From Agarilytica sp045430305 (GTDB lineage Bacteria > Pseudomonadota > Gammaproteobacteria > Pseudomonadales > Cellvibrionaceae): 64,000 nucleotides of DNA. The notes under the pieces were generated by a model. It saw nothing but the letters and a program-made list of their open reading frames with translations, did not search any database and was not told where the DNA came from. The translations under genes were made by a program, and so were the position numbers. The stretch spans positions 62,001 to 126,000 of the forward strand of contig JAILXW010000003.1 of the NCBI GenBank assembly GCA_045430305.1, in the 5' to 3' direction. Below, one piece after another: positions 1-8,710 of the stretch (positions within the stretch are counted from its first letter, which is position 1; every line of letters starts with the position of its first letter).

Positions 1-1777
1 CAACCGTAAGCTGCACTAGCCGACGTGTATCGGTCGCCATAGTGGTTTCACGCAACTGCATGGGGTTCATTTCACCCAAACCCTTAAAGCGCTGTACGTT
101 GGGTTTACCTTTTTTCTTTTCAGCTTCGATGCGATGAAGCACACCCTGCTTTTCACTTTCATCTAGGGCGTAGTAAACATCTTGCCCAACATCGATGCGA
201 AACAATGGCGGCATAGCGACATAAATATGCCCCGCTTTAACCAAAGCAGGAAAATGTCGAACAAACAAAGCACACAAAAGCGTGGCGATGTGAGCGCCGT
301 CGGAGTCTGCATCGGCCAAGATGCACACTTTGTGGTAGCGCAATTTTTCTAAATCCTCGGAGCCCGGATCTACGCCAAGCGCTATAGAGATATCGTGCAC
401 TTCTTGCGATGCAAGAACCTCTGCGCTATCGACTTCCCAAGTATTTAAAATTTTACCGCGCAAGGGCATGATCGCCTGGAAGACACGATCGCGAGCTTGT
501 TTGGCAGAACCTCCTGCCGAATCCCCTTCCACCAAAAACAGTTCGCCCATTGCTGGATCATCTGAAGAACAATCTGCGAGTTTGCCGGGCAAGGCTGGGC
601 CTTGAGTAATTTTTTTACGCGCAATTTTTTTCGAAGAGCGAACACGTTTTTGGGCGTTGCTAATACAAAAATCTGCGAGTTTGTCACCTTCTTCCGTGTG
701 CTGATTTAACCATAGGCTAAATGCATCTTTGGCCACACCAGAAACAAAGGCGGCCGCTTCGCGGGACGAAAGCCTTTCTTTAGTTTGACCCGAAAATTGA
801 GGGTCTTCCAACTTTGACGAAAGTACAAAACAGCAGTTCGTCCAAATATCGTCGGGCGCTAGCTTTACACCACGCGGCACCAGGTTTCGAATTTCACAAT
901 ACTCGCGAATAGCATCCAATAAGCCGGTGCGCAGTCCATTAACGTGTGTCCCCCCCTGAGCGGTGGGAATAAGGTTCACATAACTTTCTTGAGTAACCTC
1001 ACCGCCCTCGGGCAACCATTGTATGGCCCAATCTGCCGCCTCTGAACTACTACTAAACGTACCAATAAAAGGCTGCTCTGGCAGCGTTTCCCAGCCTTGC
1101 GTGGCTTGAGTTAAGTAATCTTTTAGGCCATCTTCGTAGTACCAAGTGTCTGTTTCACCCGATTGCTCGTCGTAAAACACAACCTCTAAACCAGGGCATA
1201 GCACTGCTTTCGCTCGCAATACGTGGCGCATACGCGGCACTGAAAACTTATTCGAGTCAAAATATTTGGGGTTTGGTAAAAATCTTACAGAAGTCCCGGT
1301 ATTACGTTTGCCACAGGTATCAACAACCTCTAAGTCACTGGCCTTATCGCCATTTTGAAAGCCAATGCGATGCACGTTGCCATCACGCTTGATCGTCACT
1401 TCCAGCAATTGCGAAAGCGCATTAACAACGGAAACGCCCACACCGTGCAGACCACCAGAAAACTGATAGTTCTTATTGGAAAATTTACCCCCGGCATGAA
1501 GGGTCGACAGAATTACTTCTACACCAGGCTTGCCCTGCTCAGGGTGAATATCGACCGGCATACCACGACCATCATCTGATACCGTGACACTCTGATCTTT
1601 GTGTAGCCTGACTTCTATTTTTTTAGCGTGGCCGGCCAAGGCCTCATCCACACTGTTGTCGATCACCTCTTGTGCCAGGTGATTGGGGCGCGCTGTTTCG
1701 GTATACATACCAGGGCGTTTTTTGACGGGGTCGAGGCCGGTTAAAACTTCAATATCTTCGGCGCTATAATTGCTCAT
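1..1777 (-). CDS. parE: DNA topoisomerase IV subunit B (3' end cut by window)
   Basis: ATPase subunit of topoisomerase IV, which decatenates replicated chromosomes together with ParC. About 592 codons are visible from ATG at 1777; the family is about 630 residues, so roughly 40 C-terminal codons lie beyond position 1. Visible are the GHKL ATPase motifs (DNSVDEALAG, DDGRGMPVD, GGLHGVG), the Toprim motifs (EGDSAGGSAK, then ADADSDG) and the C-terminal RFKGLGEMNPMQL block. The stretch MPLRGKILNTWEVD is typical of ParE rather than GyrB. In E. coli and Pseudomonas yqiA directly precedes parE; here three plus-strand genes intervene. Confidence 0.96.
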   Translation of the reverse strand, partial: MSNYSAEDIEVLTGLDPVKKRPGMYTETARPNHLAQEVIDNSVDEALAGHAKKIEVRLHKDQSVTVSDDGRGMPVDIHPEQGKPGVEVILSTLHAGGKFSNKNYQFSGGLHGVGVSVVNALSQLLEVTIKRDGNVHRIGFQNGDKASDLEVVDTCGKRNTGTSVRFLPNPKYFDSNKFSVPRMRHVLRAKAVLCPGLEVVFYDEQSGETDTWYYEDGLKDYLTQATQGWETLPEQPFIGTFSSSSEAADWAIQWLPEGGEVTQESYVNLIPTAQGGTHVNGLRTGLLDAIREYCEIRNLVPRGVKLAPDDIWTNCCFVLSSKLEDPQFSGQTKERLSSREAAAFVSGVAKDAFSLWLNQHTEEGDKLADFCISNAQKRVRSSKKIARKKITQGPALPGKLADCSSDDPAMGELFLVEGDSAGGSAKQARDRVFQAIMPLRGKILNTWEVDSAEVLASQEVHDISIALGVDPGSEDLEKLRYHKVCILADADSDGAHIATLLCALFVRHFPALVKAGHIYVAMPPLFRIDVGQDVYYALDESEKQGVLHRIEAEKKKGKPNVQRFKGLGEMNPMQLRETTMATDTRRLVQLTV

Positions 1778-1946
1778 ATAATGCTCGTGTTGCTCTTAAG
1801 TAACTCAATGCCAATGAAGGTGAACTATACACAGCTCTGTTTCAATGCGCGACCGTTCACAGCAGCACATTTTCGATCGTACTGGCGGTATGGGGCCAGT
1901 TAAATTAAAGTACATCTTCACGTGCAGAATAATAAGTTTATAGACC

Positions 1947-3554
1947 ATGCGCAGGACAAACTCTCAAATCGCAAGTTCCATTTTTTGCCGTGTAGGCGGG
2001 GCAAAATACGGCAGCCAGCCACACATTCTGCTTTGCTGTTTGCCCTTCCTTTTTCTAGCGAGCGATACATACTCTGAAAATTCAGAGGTTACCCCCGCGC
2101 CAGAGATGGCCTCCATGCAAAAAGAAGACGTATGCGCGCAAAGCGACCCCGGCGCAACACTCGCGGCACAGTGCCACACTCTTGTAGTAAAAGAAAACCA
2201 CGACGATTCTAATTCTCGTGATTTAACACTACGCATTTTACGCCTTCCCTCAATTCAAGAAAGCCAGAAAGCCCCGATATTCTTTATCGCAGGCGGCCCC
2301 GGGCAGGCATCGGGTGACTTACTTGAAAGGTTTCGCCACCAATTTCCCCAATTACGCATTCACCACGATTTTATTTTTGTTGATCAGCGAGGTACAGGAA
2401 AGTCAGAAGCGCTCGAATGCGACATCGACTTAATGCCTCATCTAGATAAAGACGCAGCTGCGCTAGAACAACTTAATATTGAGGCGTCTAAAGCCTGCCT
2501 TAATGAGTACACCGCAGATTTACGCTATTACGCCACCCCCTTTGCCGTAAAAGATTTAGAACAAGTACGTAAACACTTTGGCTACGACAAGGTAAATCTT
2601 TGGGGCGGCTCTTACGGAACACGCGTTGTACTTGAATATTTGCGCCGCTTTCCTAACTCAATCGCGGCCTCAGTGATGGATGGCCTCGCACCGATTCAAA
2701 TTCAACTACCCACTTATGCCGAGCGTGATGCGACCCAATCACTGAATTCACTTTTGCAAAACTGTGAAACACAAAAAGCATGTCAATCTGCCTTTCCACA
2801 ACTGACCCAACGCTGGAAGACTCACTTACAACTGCGAAAAAAATCCCCTGTCACACAACAATTACAGCACCCCCGAACACAAAAACCCGTGAACGTATAT
2901 ATCGACGATCAAGTATTATCTAGCTGGATTCACCTTATACTTTACAGCCGGGAACTTTCACCCATTTTGCCGCTTGCGATTGATCTCGCCACGAAAGAAA
3001 ACTACTCACAACTGTTTAGTATTTTTGCACTGGGCCGAGAAGACATGCCAACAATGATTAGTGAAGGCATGCAGGCCACCGTTTTATGTGCAGAAGACTA
3101 CGTTTTTCACAAAGAAAATCACGATAAACACACACAAAACAACACACTTGAAGACAGCGATTTACTTAACCTACCGCCCCGCACAGGCTTTGACAACATC
3201 TGCAAATTGCTTCCAAAAAGCGTACTAGACAAAACATATTTTTCTTCTGTTGAATCAAACATTCCGTCACTTTTTCTTTCTGGCCAATTTGATCCGGCTA
3301 CTCCACCACGCTGGGCAGAGTCATTATTGCCGGGCTTTAACCAAGCAAAACATATTGTCGTACCCGGCGGACATCACATTGTTTCTCAGAATAGCTGCAT
3401 CGCAAATATTATTAGCGAGTTTTTTTCCAAACCAGAAGATATTCAAGCACTCAATGACACATGTGTTTCACACATAAAACCTACAGCCTATTTTATTGAC
3501 GCATCTGGCCCAGATATGAAAGCAGCAATAGAAAACACAGGCGTGAAACCATGA
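1947..3554 (+). CDS. Secreted alpha/beta hydrolase, proline-iminopeptidase/TAP-like
   Basis: Serine hydrolase of the alpha/beta fold, 535 residues. Visible are the oxyanion-hole motif GGPGQ at about 116-120, DQRGTGKS at 146-153, the nucleophile elbow GGSYG with Ser222, a likely acid Asp449 in GQFDPATPP, and a catalytic His at 476/477 in PGGHH. The C-terminal part resembles the TAP-like domain of tripeptidyl aminopeptidases. A hydrophobic stretch at about 27-38 suggests export, but the N-terminus before it is long for a signal peptide, so the start is uncertain. The stop overlaps the ATG of the next gene by 4 bp, so it is translationally coupled to the ABC exporter. Substrate unknown; peptides are plausible from the family. 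Confidence 0.8.
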   Translation: MRRTNSQIASSIFCRVGGAKYGSQPHILLCCLPFLFLASDTYSENSEVTPAPEMASMQKEDVCAQSDPGATLAAQCHTLVVKENHDDSNSRDLTLRILRLPSIQESQKAPIFFIAGGPGQASGDLLERFRHQFPQLRIHHDFIFVDQRGTGKSEALECDIDLMPHLDKDAAALEQLNIEASKACLNEYTADLRYYATPFAVKDLEQVRKHFGYDKVNLWGGSYGTRVVLEYLRRFPNSIAASVMDGLAPIQIQLPTYAERDATQSLNSLLQNCETQKACQSAFPQLTQRWKTHLQLRKKSPVTQQLQHPRTQKPVNVYIDDQVLSSWIHLILYSRELSPILPLAIDLATKENYSQLFSIFALGREDMPTMISEGMQATVLCAEDYVFHKENHDKHTQNNTLEDSDLLNLPPRTGFDNICKLLPKSVLDKTYFSSVESNIPSLFLSGQFDPATPPRWAESLLPGFNQAKHIVVPGGHHIVSQNSCIANIISEFFSKPEDIQALNDTCVSHIKPTAYFIDASGPDMKAAIENTGVKP

Positions 3555-4300
3555 TTAAAGTGCACCAACTCCATAAAACCTTCGGCAAGGTTGTTGCAGT
3601 CGACGACATAAGTTTTCACGCGCATCGCGGCGAAATATACGGTCTTTTAGGCCCCAACGGTGCAGGCAAAACAACAACGCTACGGTGTATGTATGGTGTA
3701 TTTACACCTGATTCTGGTGACGTGCATATTGATGATATTTCCGTTTTGAAAAACACGCTTCAAGCGCAGGCCCGCCTCGGTGTTCTTCCGGATGGCGGCA
3801 GCTTATATAAACGCCTCACCGCACGTGAAAACATTCGCTACTTTGGCGAATTACACAAGATGAAAAAATCTGACATTGAAAACTCAACCGAAAAACTTTC
3901 GAGTATTCTGGGCATGGAAAATATTCTGGACCGCCGCACCATGGGGTTTTCACAAGGTGAACGCATGAAAGTTAATTTGGCTCGCGCGATCGTACACAAC
4001 CCTGATTACGTACTACTGGACGAGCCAACGAATGGATTAGATGTGCTCACCACCAAAGCAGTGAGAAAGATGTTGCTTGAACTCAAAGCTGAAGGAAAGT
4101 GCGTTATTTTTTCTAGCCACCTCATGCATGAGGTTAATAATTTGTGCGATCGCGTCGGCATTGTCAACGAAGGCAAGATCGCTGCACAAGGCAGCATCCC
4201 TTCTGTGATTGAAGCCTCCAACACCCAATCTCTGGAAGATGCCTTTGTACATTTTGCCTACCCAGAATTACACAACCAAACAGAACACCCCACCACATGA
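3551..4300 (+). CDS. ABC transporter ATP-binding protein, NatA/ABC-2 type
   Basis: ATPase component of an ABC-2-type exporter, 249 residues. Walker A is GPNGAGKTTT near residue 34, the signature motif is the variant FSQGE rather than LSGGQ, Walker B is YVLLDEPTNGLD and the H-loop is SSHLMHE. It overlaps both neighbours by ATGA (4 bp), so the hydrolase, this ATPase and the permease form one tight operon. The best family match is the NatA group that works with NatB-like permeases. The substrate cannot be read from the sequence. Confidence 0.87.
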   Translation: MIKVHQLHKTFGKVVAVDDISFHAHRGEIYGLLGPNGAGKTTTLRCMYGVFTPDSGDVHIDDISVLKNTLQAQARLGVLPDGGSLYKRLTARENIRYFGELHKMKKSDIENSTEKLSSILGMENILDRRTMGFSQGERMKVNLARAIVHNPDYVLLDEPTNGLDVLTTKAVRKMLLELKAEGKCVIFSSHLMHEVNNLCDRVGIVNEGKIAAQGSIPSVIEASNTQSLEDAFVHFAYPELHNQTEHPTT

Positions 4301-5454
4301 TAAAAGCCATCCTAAAAAAAGAGCTGCTCGATGCCTTGCGCGACGGAAAGTCGGTAGCAACGGCTTTTTTTATTCCCGTCATTTTCGCAGCGGTTTCTTT
4401 TGGTATGACGCAATTCATGGTGTCAGTACAAAAAGGATCGCAATCCATTTTGCTACCGATTGACGGAAAAGAAAACATTGCACCACTCGTCGACTTTTTA
4501 CTGGAGCATGGCGTTCAAGCGGTAGACGCCCCGAACAACCCTGAAGCGGCAATACGAGCACAAGAGCAAGACCTTATTCTAGTGGTGCCAGAAAACTTCA
4601 ATGCATTATTTCGTGCACAACAAGTCGCCACGCTTAATTTACTTTCAGACCAATCGCGCACAAACTCAAACGTAAAAGTTCAACGAGTTAAAGCCCTTAT
4701 TCAGCATTGGTCGACCAGCACCGGCGCATTACGTTTGCTAACACGTAATATTAGCCCGAGCATAGCCACACCAATACAAATAAATGACATTAATGTCAGC
4801 AGCGAGCAACGTGTTGCTTCAAAAATTATTGCTGGTTTACCCATGATCATTTTGATGATCGCCTTCGCTTCAGGCATTGGCATTATTGCTGACATGGCAA
4901 GTGGTGAGCGCGAACGAAAATCACTAGAACCGCTGTTAATCAACCCTATTTCTCACAACCAAATTTTTATGGGGAAATGGGCGGCGGCTATTGCAATGAC
5001 TACCTTTGTTAGCGCCATTGGTGTCGCTCTACAATTTGCCAGCATTAATGCGTCACCTCTGGCACAGCTAGGTTTGCGGCTCGACATGGGCATAGGGAAA
5101 TACCTGACGATTGTATTTCTTCTTATGCCTGTTATTGTATTTGCCACTGCGCTACAACTCTTTATTTCTTTGCTTGCACGCTCCTTTAAAGATGCGCAAA
5201 CATACAATAGCATCATCATTATGCTGCCGATGATTCCTGGGCTTTATCTAACATTTAACTCAGGTAATGCTGAGCTTTGGCAGATGTTCGTACCCTTGCT
5301 AGGGCCAACAGCGTTAATAGTGGATGTTATTGCAGGCGACGGCGTTAAGCTGTTGCACACTCTAACTGCAGGCGCAGTTTCACTCACTTGCGCGGCGGGC
5401 TGTTTATACCTAGGGATTCAATTGTTAAAACGGGAAAAAACGATTTTTTCCTAG
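4297..5454 (+). CDS. ABC transporter permease, NatB/ABC-2 type
   Basis: Membrane component of the exporter, 385 residues. A first membrane segment near residues 20-42 is followed by a roughly 130-residue extracytoplasmic domain, then about five further hydrophobic segments in the C-terminal half. The segment ADMASGERERKSLEPLL after the second membrane helix is typical of NatB-like ABC-2 permeases. The stop codon lies one base from the stop of the convergent yqiA gene, so there is no room for a dedicated terminator between the two operons. Confidence 0.85.
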   Translation: MIKAILKKELLDALRDGKSVATAFFIPVIFAAVSFGMTQFMVSVQKGSQSILLPIDGKENIAPLVDFLLEHGVQAVDAPNNPEAAIRAQEQDLILVVPENFNALFRAQQVATLNLLSDQSRTNSNVKVQRVKALIQHWSTSTGALRLLTRNISPSIATPIQINDINVSSEQRVASKIIAGLPMIILMIAFASGIGIIADMASGERERKSLEPLLINPISHNQIFMGKWAAAIAMTTFVSAIGVALQFASINASPLAQLGLRLDMGIGKYLTIVFLLMPVIVFATALQLFISLLARSFKDAQTYNSIIIMLPMIPGLYLTFNSGNAELWQMFVPLLGPTALIVDVIAGDGVKLLHTLTAGAVSLTCAAGCLYLGIQLLKREKTIFS

Positions 5455-5455
5455 A

Positions 5456-6040
5456 TTAGGGTTTTAGCTCGAAAAACTCAGCAATGCCTTGTAAAAATCG
5501 ATCGTAACCTTCAAAGCTGTGATTTCCACCATCTTCTACAGTTTGTTCGCATGCCTTATACTTTTCGACCGCCAGACGATAGTCAAGGGTTTCATCTTCC
5601 GTTTGCACCAGCAGCCAATATTTTTCTGGGGCCTGTAATTTTTCGCAATCGAACTCTTTAAAATTTTCTACATCACTTTGACTAAGGCGATACACCGTAT
5701 CGCTGTAATAGCTTTTTAAATCCACATCGATAAATTCTGGAAAACGCGACGCCGGTGACACGGCAGGGTTTACCAATACTGCTTTTTCTATCAGACCAGC
5801 TTCCACGAAATGCGTGGCCCAATACCCCCCCAGAGAACTCCCAATTGCAAACACCTTTTCGCCTTCGCAACCTTTAATTGTGCTCTCTAGCTGCGCTTTA
5901 GCTTCGGATGGGTAAGAAGATAATTGTGGACAGAGATAGCGAACCTTCGAATAGTTTTCCGCAAGCCAAGCCTTTGTAACTTGTGCTTTTTTTGAAAGGG
6001 GGGAGCTTAAAAACCCGTGGATGTATATTACTGTAGCCAT
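5456..6040 (-). CDS. yqiA: YqiA-family alpha/beta esterase
   Basis: Small cytoplasmic serine esterase, 194 residues, usual length for YqiA. It begins with the family-typical IYIHGFLSSP, has the nucleophile elbow GSSLGG (Ser69), a probable acid at Asp149 or Asp153 and a catalytic His174 in GGNHSFEGYDRF. It follows cpdA on the same strand, as in E. coli. In E. coli parE comes next; here the stop instead abuts the convergent ABC permease. The physiological substrate is not established; E. coli YqiA has esterase activity on short acyl esters. Confidence 0.9.
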   Translation of the reverse strand: MATVIYIHGFLSSPLSKKAQVTKAWLAENYSKVRYLCPQLSSYPSEAKAQLESTIKGCEGEKVFAIGSSLGGYWATHFVEAGLIEKAVLVNPAVSPASRFPEFIDVDLKSYYSDTVYRLSQSDVENFKEFDCEKLQAPEKYWLLVQTEDETLDYRLAVEKYKACEQTVEDGGNHSFEGYDRFLQGIAEFFELKP

Positions 6041-6204
6041 GAAATTATTTTAAATGAAAAACACAGGCTCAGTCTGCTTAAAAGCGCAGCAAATAAGTGA
6101 TAGGCAGACATTATTGAATGATATAGCGGAGCTTACCGCCAGTAAGTGACAACTTTGAATACAGCCTAAACGCCGCTAGAGCGAAAGCTAAGTAAATTAG
6201 GCTT

Positions 6205-6990
6205 TTAGTAGCCCGTAGCTGCGAAATTGATACCGTACTGCTTATCGAGTACCCGATGAACAGTAGTAGTAAATTTACCATCGGGGTACAAGGCAAAATG
6301 GCGATACCCAGGCATTGCACTATCTACTTGAAACTCATCAAGGTTGGGAACAAATTGAACACAGGTAGAAGGAGTTGCAAATAAAGCGACGCCTTCGCGC
6401 TGACTGGTAAAATCTTGGTGCACATGCCCCCACGACACAACCTTTACATTATCGTAGCGATCGATAATTTCGAAAAATTCTTGATTGCTCTTCACAACAT
6501 ACTGATCAACCCAGGCACTGCCGACCTCAACCACTTGATGATGCAAGAACACCATGGTTGGCATATTGTCATGGCGCTGTAATTCAGCCTCTAGCCGCTT
6601 AAGCTCAGCCGCCCCAAGCTCACCACCTTCTTCCATAGGTATCTTAGAATCTAGGAATATGAGGTTCCAACCACCGGCAACATGATGCGCCTCTATAGGC
6701 AGGTCTTTCGTTTGGTCCATATTTTCTGGATCATCGTGATTACCGGGCAACCACGCAAGCGGCGTATTCGGGAAGTACTCGCGTACATAACCCACAAAAC
6801 GGTCATAAGACGCCACACCGCCGTCATTCGAGATATCACCGGAACAAACGATCAAGTCGGGCGCTTCATTCGCCTTAAGCGCTGCAAGGACGTCGCGAAG
6901 GCTCTCATCAGTATTGAGACCTAAGAGCTCCTCGTTGGGCTGACTGCCTAAGTGGCAGTCTGTAATTTGTAATAAATGGAAGGGCTGCAT
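6205..6990 (-). CDS. cpdA: 3',5'-cyclic-AMP phosphodiesterase
   Basis: Hydrolyses cAMP and so lowers CRP-dependent signalling. The 261-residue protein is a class III metallophosphoesterase; the dinuclear metal-site motifs are all present: Asp11-x-His13, GDISNDG, GNHDDPENM, LHHQ and GHVHQDF. The gene sits in the conserved nudF-yqiB-cpdA-yqiA order. A gap of 164 bp separates it from yqiA, and 89 bp separates it from yqiB. No defect is visible. Confidence 0.92.
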   Translation of the reverse strand: MQPFHLLQITDCHLGSQPNEELLGLNTDESLRDVLAALKANEAPDLIVCSGDISNDGGVASYDRFVGYVREYFPNTPLAWLPGNHDDPENMDQTKDLPIEAHHVAGGWNLIFLDSKIPMEEGGELGAAELKRLEAELQRHDNMPTMVFLHHQVVEVGSAWVDQYVVKSNQEFFEIIDRYDNVKVVSWGHVHQDFTSQREGVALFATPSTCVQFVPNLDEFQVDSAMPGYRHFALYPDGKFTTTVHRVLDKQYGINFAATGY

Positions 6991-7079
6991 GCTTCCCTAC
7001 TTCAATTTTGTATATATAACGTGTGGCATTCTTATAGTTTGGCCTTAAAAATCGCCTAAGGAGTTCGAAATTTCGCTTT

Positions 7080-7607
7080 TTATGTGAACCGGATCACACT
7101 TTTTAGCTCTTTTCGCCCGTTTTCTTTATAGAAGTTTAGCCAATCATGCAGAAATTGGTTGAGGGAAAGCTTTTCGTCACGGTGATACATCTTTTGATTC
7201 GGGTAAGCGTACTCCGGCAGCCAATGTCGATGCTGGTCCCAGGCGACTATTTCGGCCATTTCAACATCGTGGTACAAGCGTACGACAAAACGCGCGGAAT
7301 CTAGGTGATCGTGGTCTTGCTGAATGACTAACGTGGTGGTGTACGGCGCCGACTCCAGCACATGCACTTGCACATGGAACTCAGAGCCCCAATCGCCTGC
7401 GTGAAAGGCCCAATTCTCTCGATCTTTTCTTATTCCAGGCAGCATACGAACAAAACTGTGAAAGTTCATTTCACACAAAGCGTGGTGCCCACTGAGATCT
7501 ACAGAGGACTTTCGCTCCGCCATGGCGCGTCGCTCCATTTGCGCTAGAGCATCGCGCTTGGCGGCTTTGGACTTGGTGGAACTCGTCACTGCATTCGCCT
7601 TACACAT
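7080..7607 (-). CDS. yqiB: DUF1249 family protein (YqiB)
   Basis: Conserved gammaproteobacterial protein of unknown function, 175 residues, recognised from the HALCEMNFHSFVRMLP start of the DUF1249 domain at about residue 41 and from its fixed place between nudF and cpdA. The first 35-40 residues are basic and Ser/Ala-rich and are not part of the domain; a start further downstream is possible. It begins 10 bp after the nudF stop, so the two are likely co-transcribed. Confidence 0.85.
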   Translation of the reverse strand: MCKANAVTSSTKSKAAKRDALAQMERRAMAERKSSVDLSGHHALCEMNFHSFVRMLPGIRKDRENWAFHAGDWGSEFHVQVHVLESAPYTTTLVIQQDHDHLDSARFVVRLYHDVEMAEIVAWDQHRHWLPEYAYPNQKMYHRDEKLSLNQFLHDWLNFYKENGRKELKSVIRFT

Positions 7608-7617
7608 TCAGGGTCAA

Positions 7618-8259
7618 TTAGGTCTTAGCTTCGCGCATCAAGCACTGCCGGTTGAGCTGAAGCCACTGCAAACCAATCAAGGTCGCTGCATTATTCATCC
7701 TACTATCAAGCATAACAGCAAATACCTCATGCGCTGAAAAAACATGCAGATAGATGTCTTCATGCTCAACATCTAAGCCATGCAAACCCCCGGCGCCACT
7801 AAGGTCGCAAAGCGCGCAAAAAAGATGAATCTGTTCGCTGCAACCACCCGGTGTTGAGTAATATTTAGTGATAGGAATGAGCTTGGCGCTTTGAATGCCG
7901 GCCTCTTCCCCCAACTCACGATGCATCACTTCTTCGGCGGTCTCACCTTCCTCAATCATTCCCGCGACCACTTCTAAACACCATGGAGAGTAATCCGACT
8001 CGATAGCGCCAGAACGAAACTGCTCAACCAAACCAATCACATCGTTCACAGGGTCATACAATACTGCCGCTACCGCTTCTCCGCGATGAAACACTTCGCG
8101 ACTCAAAGACTCGCTCCAACCTCCACCAAACAGCCGGTGCTTGAGTGTTAAAACCTTCATTTTAAAGAAACCATCGAAGGCTAAACGCTGCTCTTCGACA
8201 ACAACATCTGTTTTAGAAAATTTTGAAGACGGAATTTTCAAAGTAAGGCCCGCTCGCAT
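7618..8259 (-). CDS. nudF: ADP-ribose pyrophosphatase
   Basis: Nudix hydrolase, 213 residues, predicted to cleave ADP-ribose into AMP and ribose 5-phosphate. The complete Nudix box (G-x5-E-x7-RELGEEAGI) is visible at about residues 101-123, and the flanking regions match the NudF group (dimer-swapped N-terminus; PGGCSEQIHLF after the box). It is the first gene of the nudF-yqiB-cpdA-yqiA run and is divergent, by 64 bp, from the gene at 8324. Confidence 0.92.
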   Translation of the reverse strand: MRAGLTLKIPSSKFSKTDVVVEEQRLAFDGFFKMKVLTLKHRLFGGGWSESLSREVFHRGEAVAAVLYDPVNDVIGLVEQFRSGAIESDYSPWCLEVVAGMIEEGETAEEVMHRELGEEAGIQSAKLIPITKYYSTPGGCSEQIHLFCALCDLSGAGGLHGLDVEHEDIYLHVFSAHEVFAVMLDSRMNNAATLIGLQWLQLNRQCLMREAKT

Positions 8260-8323
8260 AAAGGAATTGAATAAGAGACAATACGAGGAATTTTAATTTC
8301 CCTCAAGCGCGCGATATAAACAG

Positions 8324-8710
8324 ATGACACTCAACGACCTACTGAATAAAACCTGCCTACTAGGGCTCAGCTATTTCGATACAGATAATGCGCTAATGAA
8401 GCAAGAACAAATGGCGGGAGAAGTAGTAAGCATCCATGAAGAGAACGGCATCTCGATCAAACTTGCCAAAGGTAAACCGAGCGAACATATTGCGACTGAC
8501 TCAGACACGAAAATATTCGTAATACCACCGCACCTCGCTTGCTGGTTTAAAGCACCGGAAGGTAAGTATCGTGATCAAGACGGGAATTTATTAATTGAAA
8601 ATCCAAATTATTTTGTAACTTGGGACATTCACAAAACTCAAGATGAAAAGAAAGGCGACCACGAATGGTGGGAGTGGGTGCCGCGTACGGCGGCACCCAA
8701 GGTAAATTAA
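8324..8710 (+). CDS. Conserved hypothetical protein, 128 residues
   Basis: I do not recognise the family. The protein is soluble, acidic, without signal peptide or membrane segment, and has a Trp-rich C-terminus (DHEWWEWVPRTAAP). The N-terminus (LNDLLNKTCLLGLSYFD) followed by short beta-like segments suggests a small beta-barrel type fold, but that is only an impression. It shares the 64-bp divergent region with nudF. Its TAA stop and the stop of the convergent gene at 8707 overlap on the shared sequence TTAA. Confidence 0.7.
   Translation: MTLNDLLNKTCLLGLSYFDTDNALMKQEQMAGEVVSIHEENGISIKLAKGKPSEHIATDSDTKIFVIPPHLACWFKAPEGKYRDQDGNLLIENPNYFVTWDIHKTQDEKKGDHEWWEWVPRTAAPKVN

Noticed and set aside
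1964..2236. Antisense 90-residue frame opposite the hydrolase gene
   Set aside because: Shadow frame; no start signal and no homology, whereas the opposite strand encodes a clear alpha/beta hydrolase.
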